Assembly: GCA_018340375.1 (NCBI GenBank)
Contig: JAFFJZ010000031.1
Coordinates: forward strand, 2,356,001 to 2,420,000
Reading direction: 5' to 3'
Origin: Gonatopus flavifemur
Lineage: Eukaryota > Arthropoda > Insecta > Hymenoptera > Dryinidae
DNA length: 64,000 nucleotides
The translations under genes and the position numbers were made by a program. The notes beneath the pieces are model-generated. The model was given only the letters and a program-made list of their open reading frames with translations. It did no database searches and was not told the origin of the DNA. Positions 21,501 to 32,049 of this stretch are shown here, piece by piece. How positions within the stretch are numbered: position 1 is the stretch's first letter; the number at the start of each line of letters is the position of its first letter.

Positions 21501-24500
21501 GGATTCCAATATTTATTTCCTTCCTCTAAATTTCCACACCTTAACTTACATAAAGCTCTAATTCCTTCCCCCAATCCTTCCTTTCCTATATTCTTCTTCC
21601 ATAAATATCTTGGTCCATCAAGCTGTTTCAATCTCTTGTATCTTTTGTTGTATTTACTATTCTCTATCATATGTTCCTCTTCCTGCTTTTTCAAATCTCT
21701 TTCTCTATTCCTAAATATATGTTTTATGTCTAATCCTAGCAGTCTTTTCCTATCTACCTCCTTTTTACTTAACCCTATTCTATTGAAACATTTTTCCCTT
21801 TCTGTACTATACCTATCCTCCTTTCCTCTATTTTCTTTTTCCTTCCAACAAATTTTCACCCACCTGTTTTCTTCCATATTTGCAACTTTTTCCTCAAATT
21901 TTATCGCTCTAATTCCCCATTCAACCCTCAATTTATTAATACCTAACTCTTGTGTTATAATATATCTTGGTGTGCTTATGTCTAGTCTAAAAATCCCCCT
22001 TATATAATCCATCAAAACCTTTTCTGATTCTTTCTCCTCTCCCCATCCCCATAACTCAACTCCATATGCCATAATGCTACTAACTAAATATATAAACATC
22101 TTCCATCTTCTCACGTAGTCGTATTTACAAATCCATCCTCCCAATCCCCACGTTTTATTCGCCGCTATTTTCCCTTTTACCCTCAATTCCTTTATGTGAT
22201 CTTTATGATTCCCCATCCTATTGAAAGTGAATTCTGAATACTTGAATTTCTCCACTTCCTCTATCTCTTCGATTCCCCATTTCCATTTCCTCTTTTGTTT
22301 CTTCTTAGATTTCTTCTCGTTGAATATCATTATCTTTGTTTTTGCGACATTAACTATCAGCTCCTTGTCTTCTAAAAATCTCCTCACAGTTTCTATCATG
22401 TCCAGCATGGCTTCTCGATTTCTGGCTACTATCGCCATGTCGTCAGCATAAGCTAACGACCAGACCCTCTCTTCGCCCAATCTTACTCCTCCTACATTCC
22501 TTTGCTTCATTGCATCATCCAAATCTGATATATACAATCCGAAGAGAATTGGACTCAAACAGCAACCTTGCTTTACTCCTTTCATGGTCCAAAATGCCTC
22601 TGTAAGTCCCTCTTCACTTCTTACTTTGGTGCACGATCCACTATATAACCTTCTCAATTTATCCACCAGGTAAGAGCTAATCCCTATTCTTTCCAAATGT
22701 GTCCAAAGTTTCTGCCGGTTCACCGTATCAAACGCCGCCTGTAGATCCAAAAACAGTGTGAACAACTTCTCCTCTTTACCTTTTCGACGTATCATATGAT
22801 CCAACACGAAAATATTATCCATGGTGGATCGACCTTTCCTGAAACCCGCCTGACTTTCCGGCAGAAGCTTCTTATTATCAATTTCTTTTTCTAGCCTTCC
22901 TCTTAAAATTTCCGTATATATTTTATACGCCCTGCAGAGCGAAGCTATTCCCCGATAGTTGTTCGTCTCCTCCAAGTTTCCTTTTTTATGCAGTGGAACA
23001 ATAATACTAGTTTTCCAATCTGCCGGCATTGTACCACTTTCCCAAATTTCTTTCATTAAATCTATTAATCTTGCTTCAACTTCTGCTCCACCGTATAACC
23101 AAGCTTCCCCAAGAATCCCATCTACTCCAGCTGCTTTATTTCTCTTCAACCTATTTATTGCCGAAATTATCTCTCCTTCCTCTAGCAGTCCTGCTCTTAT
23201 ATCTTCAGTTTGTTTGTTCTTTCCTCTTTTTCGTATACCAAACTCTGGGTAGTCCATGGATCCATCCAGCAGTTTCTTGAAATGCATCAACCATTCCTCT
23301 TTTGTTATTTTATTTCTTACTCTTCCCCTCTTCTTTCTTCTCCTATTTAAATAGTTCCAGATATCCTTCTCCTTTTTAAGATTTTTCCATATTGTTTCCT
23401 CTTGTTTCTTTTTCTCCTCTTCTTTTCCCTTCAAATGTTGCAACATTTCCTTTTTCTTCACCATGAAACAATCTTTTGAAATCTTACCTCTTCTCCAGCT
23501 TTTATATGACCTTTGTACTGTTCTCTTCCATCTCGTGCAACTTCTATCCCACCAATACTTATGTCCCATAGTTTTTTTTTTATAATTATATTGTCCTCTA
23601 CCATTGCATTAATAACCGTTTCTTTCAATTTATTCCATTCTCCTTCTATTGTGTCTTCCTTTATTTCTTCAATTTCATCAGTTTCCTCCTTGTATAGTTT
23701 TATTGCTTCATTGTCCCATCTGATTTTAATAAATACATCTTTTCCTTTCTTCTCCATTTCTTCAGTCTTGTTGCCTAATCTCAAACTTAATTCTAAAGGT
23801 AAATGGTCCGAATCAATTCTTTCCCCTACCCTGAAGTCCTTAAATTTAGTCATACCTAATTCATTTACAATACATAGATCTATCACAGAGTTTCCTCTAG
23901 CTCCTATGTATGTCCATTCCCCTTCACCATCTCCCTCTACACTACCGTTCAACAGGTACCAACCCTTCTCTCTTATTAGTTCTATAAGCACCTGCCCTTG
24001 ATTACTTTCCACTTTATCTTTACTCATTCTTTTCCTTATGACCCAACCGTCTATATTTTCATTCAGTAACCCATCCTCTCCTATCCTAATGTCAAAATCA
24101 CCTCCAATTATCAAATTGACCTCTTCATTATCTTCTTTCCTCAAATCTTCAACTATCCTACCCAAATCTCCTCTGTTATAAATCGACCAAATTTTCATTT
24201 TTGCTGCACCTATTGTCATTTCTGTTGAAACTATCCCTTCTCTTTCCTCCTTTACTACCAATTCCCTTGAATTTTTATCTAAACTCTATTTCTTCATTCC
24301 TATGATACATCCTCCTTTAGCTCTTCCCATTTTATTGTCTTTTTTCGCCGCAAAATTTTTCCATACATACTCTTTTGGAAGTTCATTACATATATTTAAC
24401 CATTCTCTATCCTGCAACTACGTTTCATTTAAACTTATGAAATCAAAATTCTTCATAAATTTCCAAAACTCTTTATCTTTCCTCTTCAATCCTGCCACAT

Positions 24501-24530
24501 TCTAAAATATACATTTCCACTTTTCATCAC
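21501..24530 (-). pseudogene. LINE A ORF2: APE endonuclease and reverse transcriptase, inactivated
   Basis: The endonuclease begins around 24530 (NVAGLKRKDKEFWKF, FISLNET) and continues at 24261-23458 with GGDFDIRIGE, SVIDLCIV and SDHLPLELS, the usual Asp/His catalytic and binding positions. Two tryptophan codons appear as TAG (F*N and T*LQ near 24504 and 24428), and a further TAG lies near 24285. At a poly-A run (23572-23581) the frame shifts into that of 23569. The RT domain follows: IIVPLHKKGN, AGFRKGRSTMDNI, FLDLQAAFDTV, GVKQGCCLSPILF, YADDMAIV. The thumb region continues to about 21501, where LINE B interrupts. The frame resumes at 20113-19919 with CVFCKKETETLEPLVLC. Confidence 0.75.
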
Positions 24531-24842
24531 CCTTTTTCATTTGTTTGTTATATCCTAACCTCTTTCTCTTTCTTTCCTCTATTTTATTATTATTTCTCAC
24601 TTCTGTGCTTCTTGAAAATCCCCTCCATTATCATCTCTGTCCTCTTGTATATTCTGAACTTTATCGTTTTCCCCTCTACCGTCTTCTCTTTCTCCCCTTT
24701 CTCCTACATTTTCTATTTCCCCCCAACTTACCCATTTCCCTCCTATGCATACCTTCTTATACCCTGGATTCACATTTTTCCCGTTCCTCTGTTGTTCTTT
24801 AACCCACTTCCTTATTTCTCCTTGAATTTTCCTATCCTCCCA

Positions 24843-25607
24843 TCACAGATCATGATCTATAAATATTGGTTCCCTACCCAATTTCATCTCATTATTCAAC
24901 ATTTCTCTCTTTTCTTCCTCGCTGCTCAATTTTACTATCATAGCCCTACCACTTATTCGTACTGACACCACTTTCACATCGACACCCAATTTTGTTTTAG
25001 ACACCTCTTCCACCCATTCTTTCCCTTTCTGTTCACTTGTGTCTAACCCTTTTATCACTACATTGTTTCTCCTTTCTTCTTTCTCTCTTTCATTGACCAT
25101 TCTCTTGATTTTGTCAATCTCTCTTTCACTAAGTCCTCCTTCACTCCATTCTGAACCTCTTCTGCTACTCTTTCCCCATCTACTATACCCGCTCTTAGTA
25201 CTCCCCTCACTTTTTTCATTACTCCAATCCATCGAATCTACCCCTTGTTCTGAATGGCTTTCAAGTTTTTCTTTAATGAAACTTTCCATATCCTCCACTT
25301 TTTCTCCAATCCTAGCAATTCTTTCCTCCCACTGTTTTTCTTTTTCTTTCAATTCCTCTAAGTAATTCATGTACTTTTTCCTTTTCCTTTTTTCTTTTAA
25401 TTTCCTCATTTCTAATTTCATGTCATCTGAAGTACTGTTCTCTCTCGCATCTCTTGACATATCAAATGTTACCTTCTTTGTTGATGATGCTACACCCGCC
25501 ATCTCTAAGGTCTTCTGCTTACTATCACCTTTGTCTTTTCCTACCTTACCATCCTTCCCCTGCGCCCTTACACTAGCTGTCTCTTTCCTCTCCCCGTACT
25601 TCTTCAT
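24843..25607 (-). CDS. LINE A ORF1 protein, coiled coil plus RRM-like region
   Basis: 254 codons. Lys/Glu-rich helices (~60-125, such as LKEKRKRKKYMNYLEELKEK) suggest a coiled coil for trimerisation. A Ser/Gly linker follows (~125-160). The C-terminal part has KEERRNNVVIKGLDTSE and RISGRAMIVKLSSEEEKREML, the pattern seen in LINE ORF1 RRM/CTD regions that bind element RNA. The frame stops at IFIDHDL, so the C terminus may be cut short. It lies upstream of ORF2 with about 300 bp of stop-rich sequence between. Confidence 0.65.
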   Translation of the reverse strand: MKKYGERKETASVRAQGKDGKVGKDKGDSKQKTLEMAGVASSTKKVTFDMSRDARENSTSDDMKLEMRKLKEKRKRKKYMNYLEELKEKEKQWEERIARIGEKVEDMESFIKEKLESHSEQGVDSMDWSNEKSEGSTKSGYSRWGKSSRRGSEWSEGGLSEREIDKIKRMVNEREKEERRNNVVIKGLDTSEQKGKEWVEEVSKTKLGVDVKVVSVRISGRAMIVKLSSEEEKREMLNNEMKLGREPIFIDHDL

Positions 25608-25829
25608 AACCTATAAATTTTCCTCACTTGTTCTCTATCCTATAACTCTCACAATCAAATTCTTTGACTGTTGCCTCCAATGTCACTTATATATTTCGGT
25701 CCTATTTATCTTTCAAATGCACAAAAACTATATATATTATCTTTATATCGTAGTAAGTACAATCTTTCCTTACAACGCTATCACACGCGACACACACGCA
25801 TTCACGCCCTCTAACCAAGTCACATTACT

Positions 25830-27245
25830 CATTCATAGTTGGAAAAAATCACAGTCTCCTATGAAAGTACTGTGCTCAGCACAGAGGAAATATACTTTTT
25901 ATTGTGACAGTCCTACGCTCAAAGTGATGATATCACAAAATTTTTGTAAACTGTTCACATTCAACATAGGTAACAAAGTTTCATACGCTGGATGTGAACA
26001 GTTTACAACAGTTTGGTGATACCATAACATTCAGCATAGGACTGTTACAATAAAAAGTATATCTCCTCTACGCTAAGGACAATACTTTCACAGAAGACTG
26101 ATTTTTCCAAACTTTGAATGTGTATTAAATGTTTCTTACATTGTGTTTGATTTCATTTTTTTGTGAACATTGATTTTCTACCAAGTGAGGAATTTGAAAT
26201 AGCCAAGAATTGGAAAACATTACGAAGACCACTCTGGAAACATTTTATATAACATTACACAATGAATCATTGTCAGTATGTTAGCCAATAATATATTGTG
26301 GGTTTTTCACAGAACATTGTAGCTTTTCACAATCCTAGATTGTGAAAAATTACAATTTTTAGTAGAATGACATTATGAATCATGAGAAAAAATTACGAAT
26401 TTCACAATATGGTATTGGCTAATATATTACCAATGATTTATTGTGTGATTTTATATAAAATGTTTTCACAGTGTTCTTTGTCATTTTTTCCAATTCTTTT
26501 CTACCTCAAATTTTTCACTGGGTAGAAAATGAATGTTCAAAGAGAAACGAAATCAAACACACTCTAAAAAACATCTAATATACATGACCCATTCGAAATT
26601 GGAAAAAATCACAGTCTTCTATGAAAGTACTGTGCTCACCGTAGAGAAAATATACTTTTTATTGTGACAGTCCTATGCTCAATGTTATGGTATCACCAGA
26701 CTCTTGTAAACTGTTCACATCAAGCGTAGGAAACTTTATCACCTATGCTGAATGTGAACAGATTACAAGAGTTTGGTGATATCATAACTTTGAGCGTAGG
26801 ACTGTCACAATAAAAAGCATATTTTCTCTACGCTGAGCACAGTACTTCCATAGGAGACTGATTTTTCCAAACTTTGAATGGGTAATGTATATGAAATGTA
26901 TTTTGCAGTGTATTTGATTTCGTTTTTCTATGAACACTCATTTTCTAATCAGTGAGAAATTTGAGATAAAAAAGAATTGGAAAAGTCACAACAAACCCTG
27001 TAAAAACATTTTACATACAATCACACAATAAATCAGCGGTAATATTTTACCCAATGATATATTGTGGAATTTGTAATTTTTTCTAATGATTGATCATGTC
27101 ACTTTACCAAAACTTGTAATATGTCACAATATAGGATTGTGAGAAGCCACAATGTTCTGTAAAAACCCACAATATGTCATTGGCTCACATATTGCGAATG
27201 ATTTATTGTGTTATTTTATATAAAATGTTTTCACAGTGTTCCTTG
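25830..27245. repeat. Tandem pair of ~760-bp palindromic units
   Basis: The unit beginning CATTC...TTGGAAAAAATCACAGTC starts at 25830 and again at 26590. Each starts with an inverted pair around GTGAACAGTTTACAA (for example 25841-25970 against 25985-26120). It continues with a second inverted region with words such as TTATTGTGTGATTTTATATAAAATGTTTTCACAGTGTTC-like. The second unit is shorter. No coding potential was recognised. Confidence 0.65.
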
Positions 27246-27256
27246 TAAATTATTGG

Positions 27257-28063
27257 AAAATAAGTCTGTCTGACACATCTCTACTGCAAAATATGTTTAT
27301 ACATAACTGTATTAACAAATATCTTCATTCTCAAATATCTCTGTGGACAAATACCTCTATTTGACAATATTTTCTATTCTCAGTAACCCTGTTTTTAAAT
27401 ATCTCCGTTTTGACACAACTGTATTGTGAAATACGTTCATTGTAAAATATCTGTATGTCAACACGATTATGTTCTAAAAAATCTTAATTTTCAAAGATCT
27501 TTATTTCTCAATATCTCCATTTGCCACTGTATCTATTGTTACATATCTTTGATTTCAAATATTCCCATTTCCAAATAACTCAGTTACCAAACATCTCTAT
27601 TGCGGCACATCTCTACCGTCAAGTATTTTCTCCCAATAAAATGACAATTGACAATACAAATTTACTTATTACATCATTGTCGATAGTCATTTTATAATAA
27701 AAAAAAAACACATGGCGGTAGAGATGTTCGGAAACTGAGTTATTCGGAAATGTAGATATTTAAAATTACAGATATGTAACATTAGATACAGTACCTAATG
27801 GAAATATTGAAAAATGAAAATATTTAGAAATAAAGATATTTTAAAATAGAATCGTGTTGAAACCCAGATGTTTCACAATGAACGTGTTTCACAATACAGT
27901 TGTGTGAAAACGGAGATATTTGAAAACAGGGTTACTTGGAATAGAGAATATTGTCAAATACAGATATTTGTCCTCAGAGAGATTCGAGAATGGACATATT
28001 TGATAATACAGTTACGTATAAACATATAATACAGTAGAGATGTGCCAAATAGACTTATTTTTG
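27257..28063. repeat. 807-bp foldback built from ~16-bp words
   Basis: The left arm (27257-27620) and right arm (27714-28063) are inverted copies, with ends such as CACATCTCTACTG and CAGTAGAGATGTG. Each arm divides into roughly 22 degenerate words of about 16 bp with consensus AAATATCTCTATTTNC. No target duplication is clear. Confidence 0.65.
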
Positions 28064-28073
28064 AATAGAGTTA

Positions 28074-28484
28074 TCAGGCAGTAGAGATATTTAGAAATAT
28101 GGAAATCAACGGTAGAGTCCTTGTTCTGCCACATAAATATTGAATATGTATAGGAGCACCTCTGTTTCTTATCTTCCGCTTTTTCACTGGTTGGATTACC
28201 CCATTCACCTCATGCACAGGTCGCTTCGTGCTCTGAGAAAACGCACCACTCGTATCTGGAAAGAAAACAAAAATCAGAAAAGAAGAGTAAAAAATGATTT
28301 ATACATTTTTACAATCCCAATAAATTTGAAAATGTTTCTCTACACATACCAATACACGACATTGAATTTTCTGGTGTGTCATTTCGGTATGCAGAGAAGT
28401 TTTCAGCATTTTGTTGTGCTTGCTCAGCCTGTAGTCGCTCTACTTGCATGTCCTCTTCAATTCCAGGATTTTTTTCTGAATCTC
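28074..28484 (-). CDS. Unrecognised small gene fragment, two phase-compatible exons
   Basis: Exon 28484-28350 (after TTTTAG, ending at G|GTATGTG) reads GDSEKNPGIEEDMQVERLQ... with an Ala/Gln/Glu-rich helix. It joins in phase to exon 28255-28074 (after TTTCCAG), which reads DTSGAFSQSTKRPVHE then VIQPVKKRKIRNRG, a nuclear-localisation-like basic run, and stops at TGA 28076-28074. The acidic-then-basic composition and good splice sites argue for a coding origin. I do not recognise the family and found no upstream exon. The end overlaps the edge of the foldback. A plus-strand frame of 147 codons over the same region looks like a shadow. Confidence 0.35.
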
Positions 28485-28871
28485 CTAAAAGTACACATGA
28501 ACATGAAAAATTACAACATGCATTGGATTGATTCCACTCACATTGAAATCAATTTTTCTCAGTTTCAGTTTCAGTTGAACTGACGGAATAAAATAATTGT
28601 TCAAGTGTGTTTATTCTTGTGAAGAATAGGTATAAACATTGAGCCGATGAGATATTTCTTTGGGATTACCTTTTTGGTTTCAGACGCAGACACCATGTAA
28701 TTGTCATGGAGACATTGATCGAGGGAATTTTTCTAGATTCTATGGTCCATCCATAACTCAAATAAGTATAAAGATTTAATAGAATTGGAGGTTCTTTTGA
28801 TTAACCTACATATCAAAGTTCAAATAGAAAAAATTGTGTTTATCGATACAAGTCTTGATAGAAATCCCAAA
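28485..28871. other. Unassigned sequence between repeats
   Basis: No ORF, tRNA or repeat boundary is recognised. A GTGAGT donor-like site near 28545 on the minus strand could belong to a preceding exon of the 28-kb fragment, but the phase that would be needed contains a stop. Confidence 0.3.
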
Positions 28872-29735
28872 AGCGCTGTACATATGTTGAGAAATGTGTT
28901 TAAGTGCTTACTTTGTACCAAAGTTGTTCTGTGAGAGCAAGAGGTGTTGAAATATGTACAATTCTTCCATATTCATTGTATTAGAATCGTACTTACACAA
29001 TATGAATTGCTGTGATGAAGGGCTTGACGCTTTGATTGTGAAGTTCATCAAAGGAGCCACTAATTTGAATGAATCTTATTACAATTCAAGTGAAAAGTAC
29101 ACAACGTTATTTGATCAGATTTCCCTGTCAGTGTCTCCATAATAGTTGCATGAAGTGTGCACCTTTAATATAAAAACGTGGCTTTTAAAAAATACTTCAT
29201 CGATTCACCTTTTTTTGAATATGTACAATCTCTTAAATTATTTCTATAAAATTTTATCGTTTGAAAAGATATGGATTTTTATGATGAATATTGTGCTTTA
29301 TGACATAGTATTAGCAGTTATAATTTAGAAATAATTCAAGAGATTGTACATATTCAGTAAAAAGTGAGTCGATGAACTGTTTTCTTGAGGCCATTTTTTT
29401 ATGTTGAAGGTTATGTTTTTTATGTTAAGGTTTTTATGTTACACTTCATGTAACTATTATGGAGACACTGACAGGGAAATCTGATCTGATGGAATAACGT
29501 TGTGTACTTTTCACTTGAATTATAGTGAGATTCATTCAAATTAGTGGCTCCTTTGTGAACTTCAAAATCAAAGCGTCAAGCCCTTCATCACAGCAATTCA
29601 TATTGTGTGAGTACAATTCTAATACAATGAATATGGAAGAATTGTACATATTTCAACACCTCTTGCTCTCACAGAACAACTTTGGTACAAAGTAAGTAAG
29701 CACTTAAACACATTTCTCAACATATGTGCAGCGCT
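28872..29735. repeat. 864-bp palindromic element
   Basis: Ends are AGCGCTGTACATATGTTGAG and its near-inverse CAACATATGTGCAGCGCT. Arms of about 385-415 bp (28872-29255 and 29322-29735) match closely with small indels. Short frames in each arm are mirror shadows. No duplicated target is evident. Confidence 0.7.
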
Positions 29736-30671
29736 ACTATATGCTTCTTGTATGGGGTCTACCCTGAGCAGAGTGCATACGGTAAGGGTGAGGATTGTAT
29801 TATGCGGTCTACCCCGGTGGGTGAGAAACGACCTCGATAAACTGCAGCATGCGTAATGAAAAGCAGTTCAAGTGCAGGTAAAAATGCAGAGAAATAACAG
29901 TCTGGTACTTATGTGGAAACACCGAAACTTGCTGAATTGCTTATTCATGCAATTAATGATTCTTCGCTGCACTCGATGTCTTCATGCGATTACTGATTTG
30001 ATCATGGAATCCTAAGTTTGTTCACGGAATCGTGAATTCAATTGTGCAATTGTTTATTCCTTTATATATTCCTTGATTTATTCATGCTGCAAATGCTGCG
30101 CACATGGAATTAATGATTTGAACGTGCAATTAATAGTTTCCTCGTTGAATCAATGATTTGTGCATGCAATTAACAGTTCGCTCGTGGAATTAGTAATTTG
30201 CACATGCAGTTGATGAATTGGTCACGCAGTTGATGTTTTTTTTCATGCGATTAAGGTTTTTCTTATGCCGTCGTTCATTTGCTTTGTACTCCCTCTGTGA
30301 TGAGCACATTCTCAAGCAGCTCTTCCGCACGTAATTGCAAACAATAAATGGTGTTGAACGATCACGGTGCATTACTATTATTATTATTTCTTTCCTTTGC
30401 TTTCCACGCTCACTTTTCAGTTACCGCATTTACTACTCCGTTTACTTGTGCTTTTTCCTTCACTTTTTTCATTTCAGTTCCTGCAGTTCGTTTTCTGTAC
30501 TACTTGCCTGCTTCTTTTCCTATGCTTTGCCGCTTTCTCACGGTAGACCCCATATAACAGTCGTTACGGAAGCACCTTGCGGTCTGCCCAGGTAGAACCC
30601 ATACTGCAACCGTCACCGTTGTCGTATGCACTCCACTTAGGGTAGACCTCATACAAGAAGCATATAGTGAG
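29736..30671. repeat. 936-bp inverted-end element with internal degenerate minisatellite
   Basis: The left end (ATATGCTTCTTGTATGGGGT, GTCTACCCTGAGCAGAGTGC) is inverted at 30600-30671. Between 29930 and 30265 a degenerate unit of about 24-27 bp (TTCATGCAATTAATGATTTG-like) repeats about a dozen times. GTCTACC words also occur past the right end (30680-30720). Confidence 0.55.
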
Positions 30672-30679
30672 CACCTTGC

Positions 30680-32040
30680 GGTCTACCGCAGTAGACCGAC
30701 AGTCTCCGGTAGACCGCATACGACAAGAATACCAAAGTTTATTTTGAAAAAATGAAATATCATTGATGAATAACAGAAGATTATATGACATATAAATTTT
30801 TCAGAAATTGAGCATTTAATCTTCCTTCCTACTAAAAATTACCGTTAGACTCGGATAGAGGTTCTGCCCGCTTCTAACGGCAAGTTCTATAAGGGTTGTG
30901 CACTGTACGAAATTTATGAATTTTTTTAATCTTTCGATCCTTTTGAGAAAGATTCCACACAAATCCGAACCTTTTTATGCTGATTAAGAATTAAAAAATA
31001 TTTCTAAATTTTCACAAGGACTTTTTTGCAAGCTGCTTTTTTCTTCATGTGTCTTCAATCTCGATCAATACCCTGGTGGAAATGACAGCATGTAGGAAGC
31101 GTCATCTGAAACAATTCTACACTAAGATTGTTGTAGCTTACGTTCACTCAACTTTATATATACTCTTACTACACGTTTCACACCTTTCCCCTTAACTAGA
31201 GTAAGGTATAACATAATCTGTACGTAAGAATCATGATGGAGAAATCACTTTGAAAATGTTTGAAAATTGAGGAGTTCCCCAGAAGATTTCAGAGATATGG
31301 ATAGTTTTCAGTTAAAGTTTCAGTGATCTTCAAACAGTCTTAGAGATATTTGGAGACGTTCAAAAAATTTTCCAGTGATGAAGCGTATCGGACAAGTGAA
31401 CCCTGTTGGAAAATTCCAATATATTCCAATAGATTCCCGTAGGTTCTGTGACAAAACGACATGCCTTTCCACTGGGGAGTAATTTTCAATCGGTATTCAT
31501 AAGATTTCACCGATTGTACCAATACAAAGCAATAGAATATTCACTCCCAGATGGAATACAATAGCGACTGTGACAAAACGATATGGAAAATCGATAGAAA
31601 CCCATTAATTCCCTGGTGAAAATCGAATGTCAGATTATGTTAGATTTAGTGTAATGTGACATAATATGACATATTGTTCCAAAAACCGGTCAGTTTTCGT
31701 CAGAATCTGACAAATTCTGACAAAAATAGGTCATATGTCATAATCTGACCGGTTTTTGGAACAAATGTCAGAATCTGACATCCGATTTCCACCAGGGTTC
31801 CAATAGAATTACACCAATCGGTTTCTAGCGGGATTTTTCAACAGGGAAAGTATTTCAGATATTTTCATAGTTTGGGAAATTTTTCAAAATTCGGAAGTCT
31901 ACAGACGTTTCCAGAGTAATTCACATTTTTCAAGATTTTTTTGAAGATTTTTCAGTGAAATTCGAATGAATTTGAATAATTTTACAGCAAAGATTTTTTC
32001 CGCCAGAGGAATTCTGTAAGCAAAGAGAAATATCAATTCA
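30680..32040. other. Non-coding stretch with scattered small repeats
   Basis: No gene is supported. It contains a 187-bp inverted element (31611-31797) and a solo ACCCTGGTGGAAATGACAG end near 31068. CAACCTTATATA-type AT-rich filler makes up the rest. Confidence 0.35.
31611..31797. repeat. 187-bp inverted-repeat MITE with CCCTGGTG ends
   Basis: The left end CCCTGGTGAAAATCGAATG is inverted to ATCCGATTTCCACCAGGG. Internally CCAAAAACCGGTCAG pairs with CTGACCGGTTTTTGG. TGTCAGAATCTGACA words recur. No target duplication was recognised. Confidence 0.6.
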
Positions 32041-32049
32041 TCAGTAGTC

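Larger units (their letters stand above)
19600..25835 (-). mobile_element. LINE A, a degenerate full-length-like non-LTR retrotransposon
   Basis: Order on the minus strand: 5' region (25835-25608), ORF1 (25607-24843), an ORF2 with APE endonuclease then reverse transcriptase, and a C-terminal Cys knuckle (ends 19919), followed by a 3' region to about 19600. LINE B is inserted at 20127-21487. Stops and one frameshift show it is dead. I do not assign a clade. The outer boundaries are estimated. Confidence 0.7.

Noticed and set aside
21426..22007. 193-codon plus-strand membrane-like protein and similar frames at 23.5-25.4 kb
   Set aside because: They are antisense shadows of Lys/Glu-rich LINE A ORFs; the Ser/Phe/Leu-rich composition is the complement of that.
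20153..23569. A natural double reverse-transcriptase protein
   Set aside because: Exact 13-bp duplications and the continuation of LINE A beyond LINE B show that the fusion is a chance in-frame insertion.
28140..28583. 147-codon plus-strand protein
   Set aside because: Opposite strand has phase-compatible exons with proper splice sites over the same region, so the plus frame is probably a shadow.
29930..30265. CRISPR-like array
   Set aside because: Units are degenerate, lack unique spacers and sit in eukaryotic repeat DNA; it is a minisatellite.
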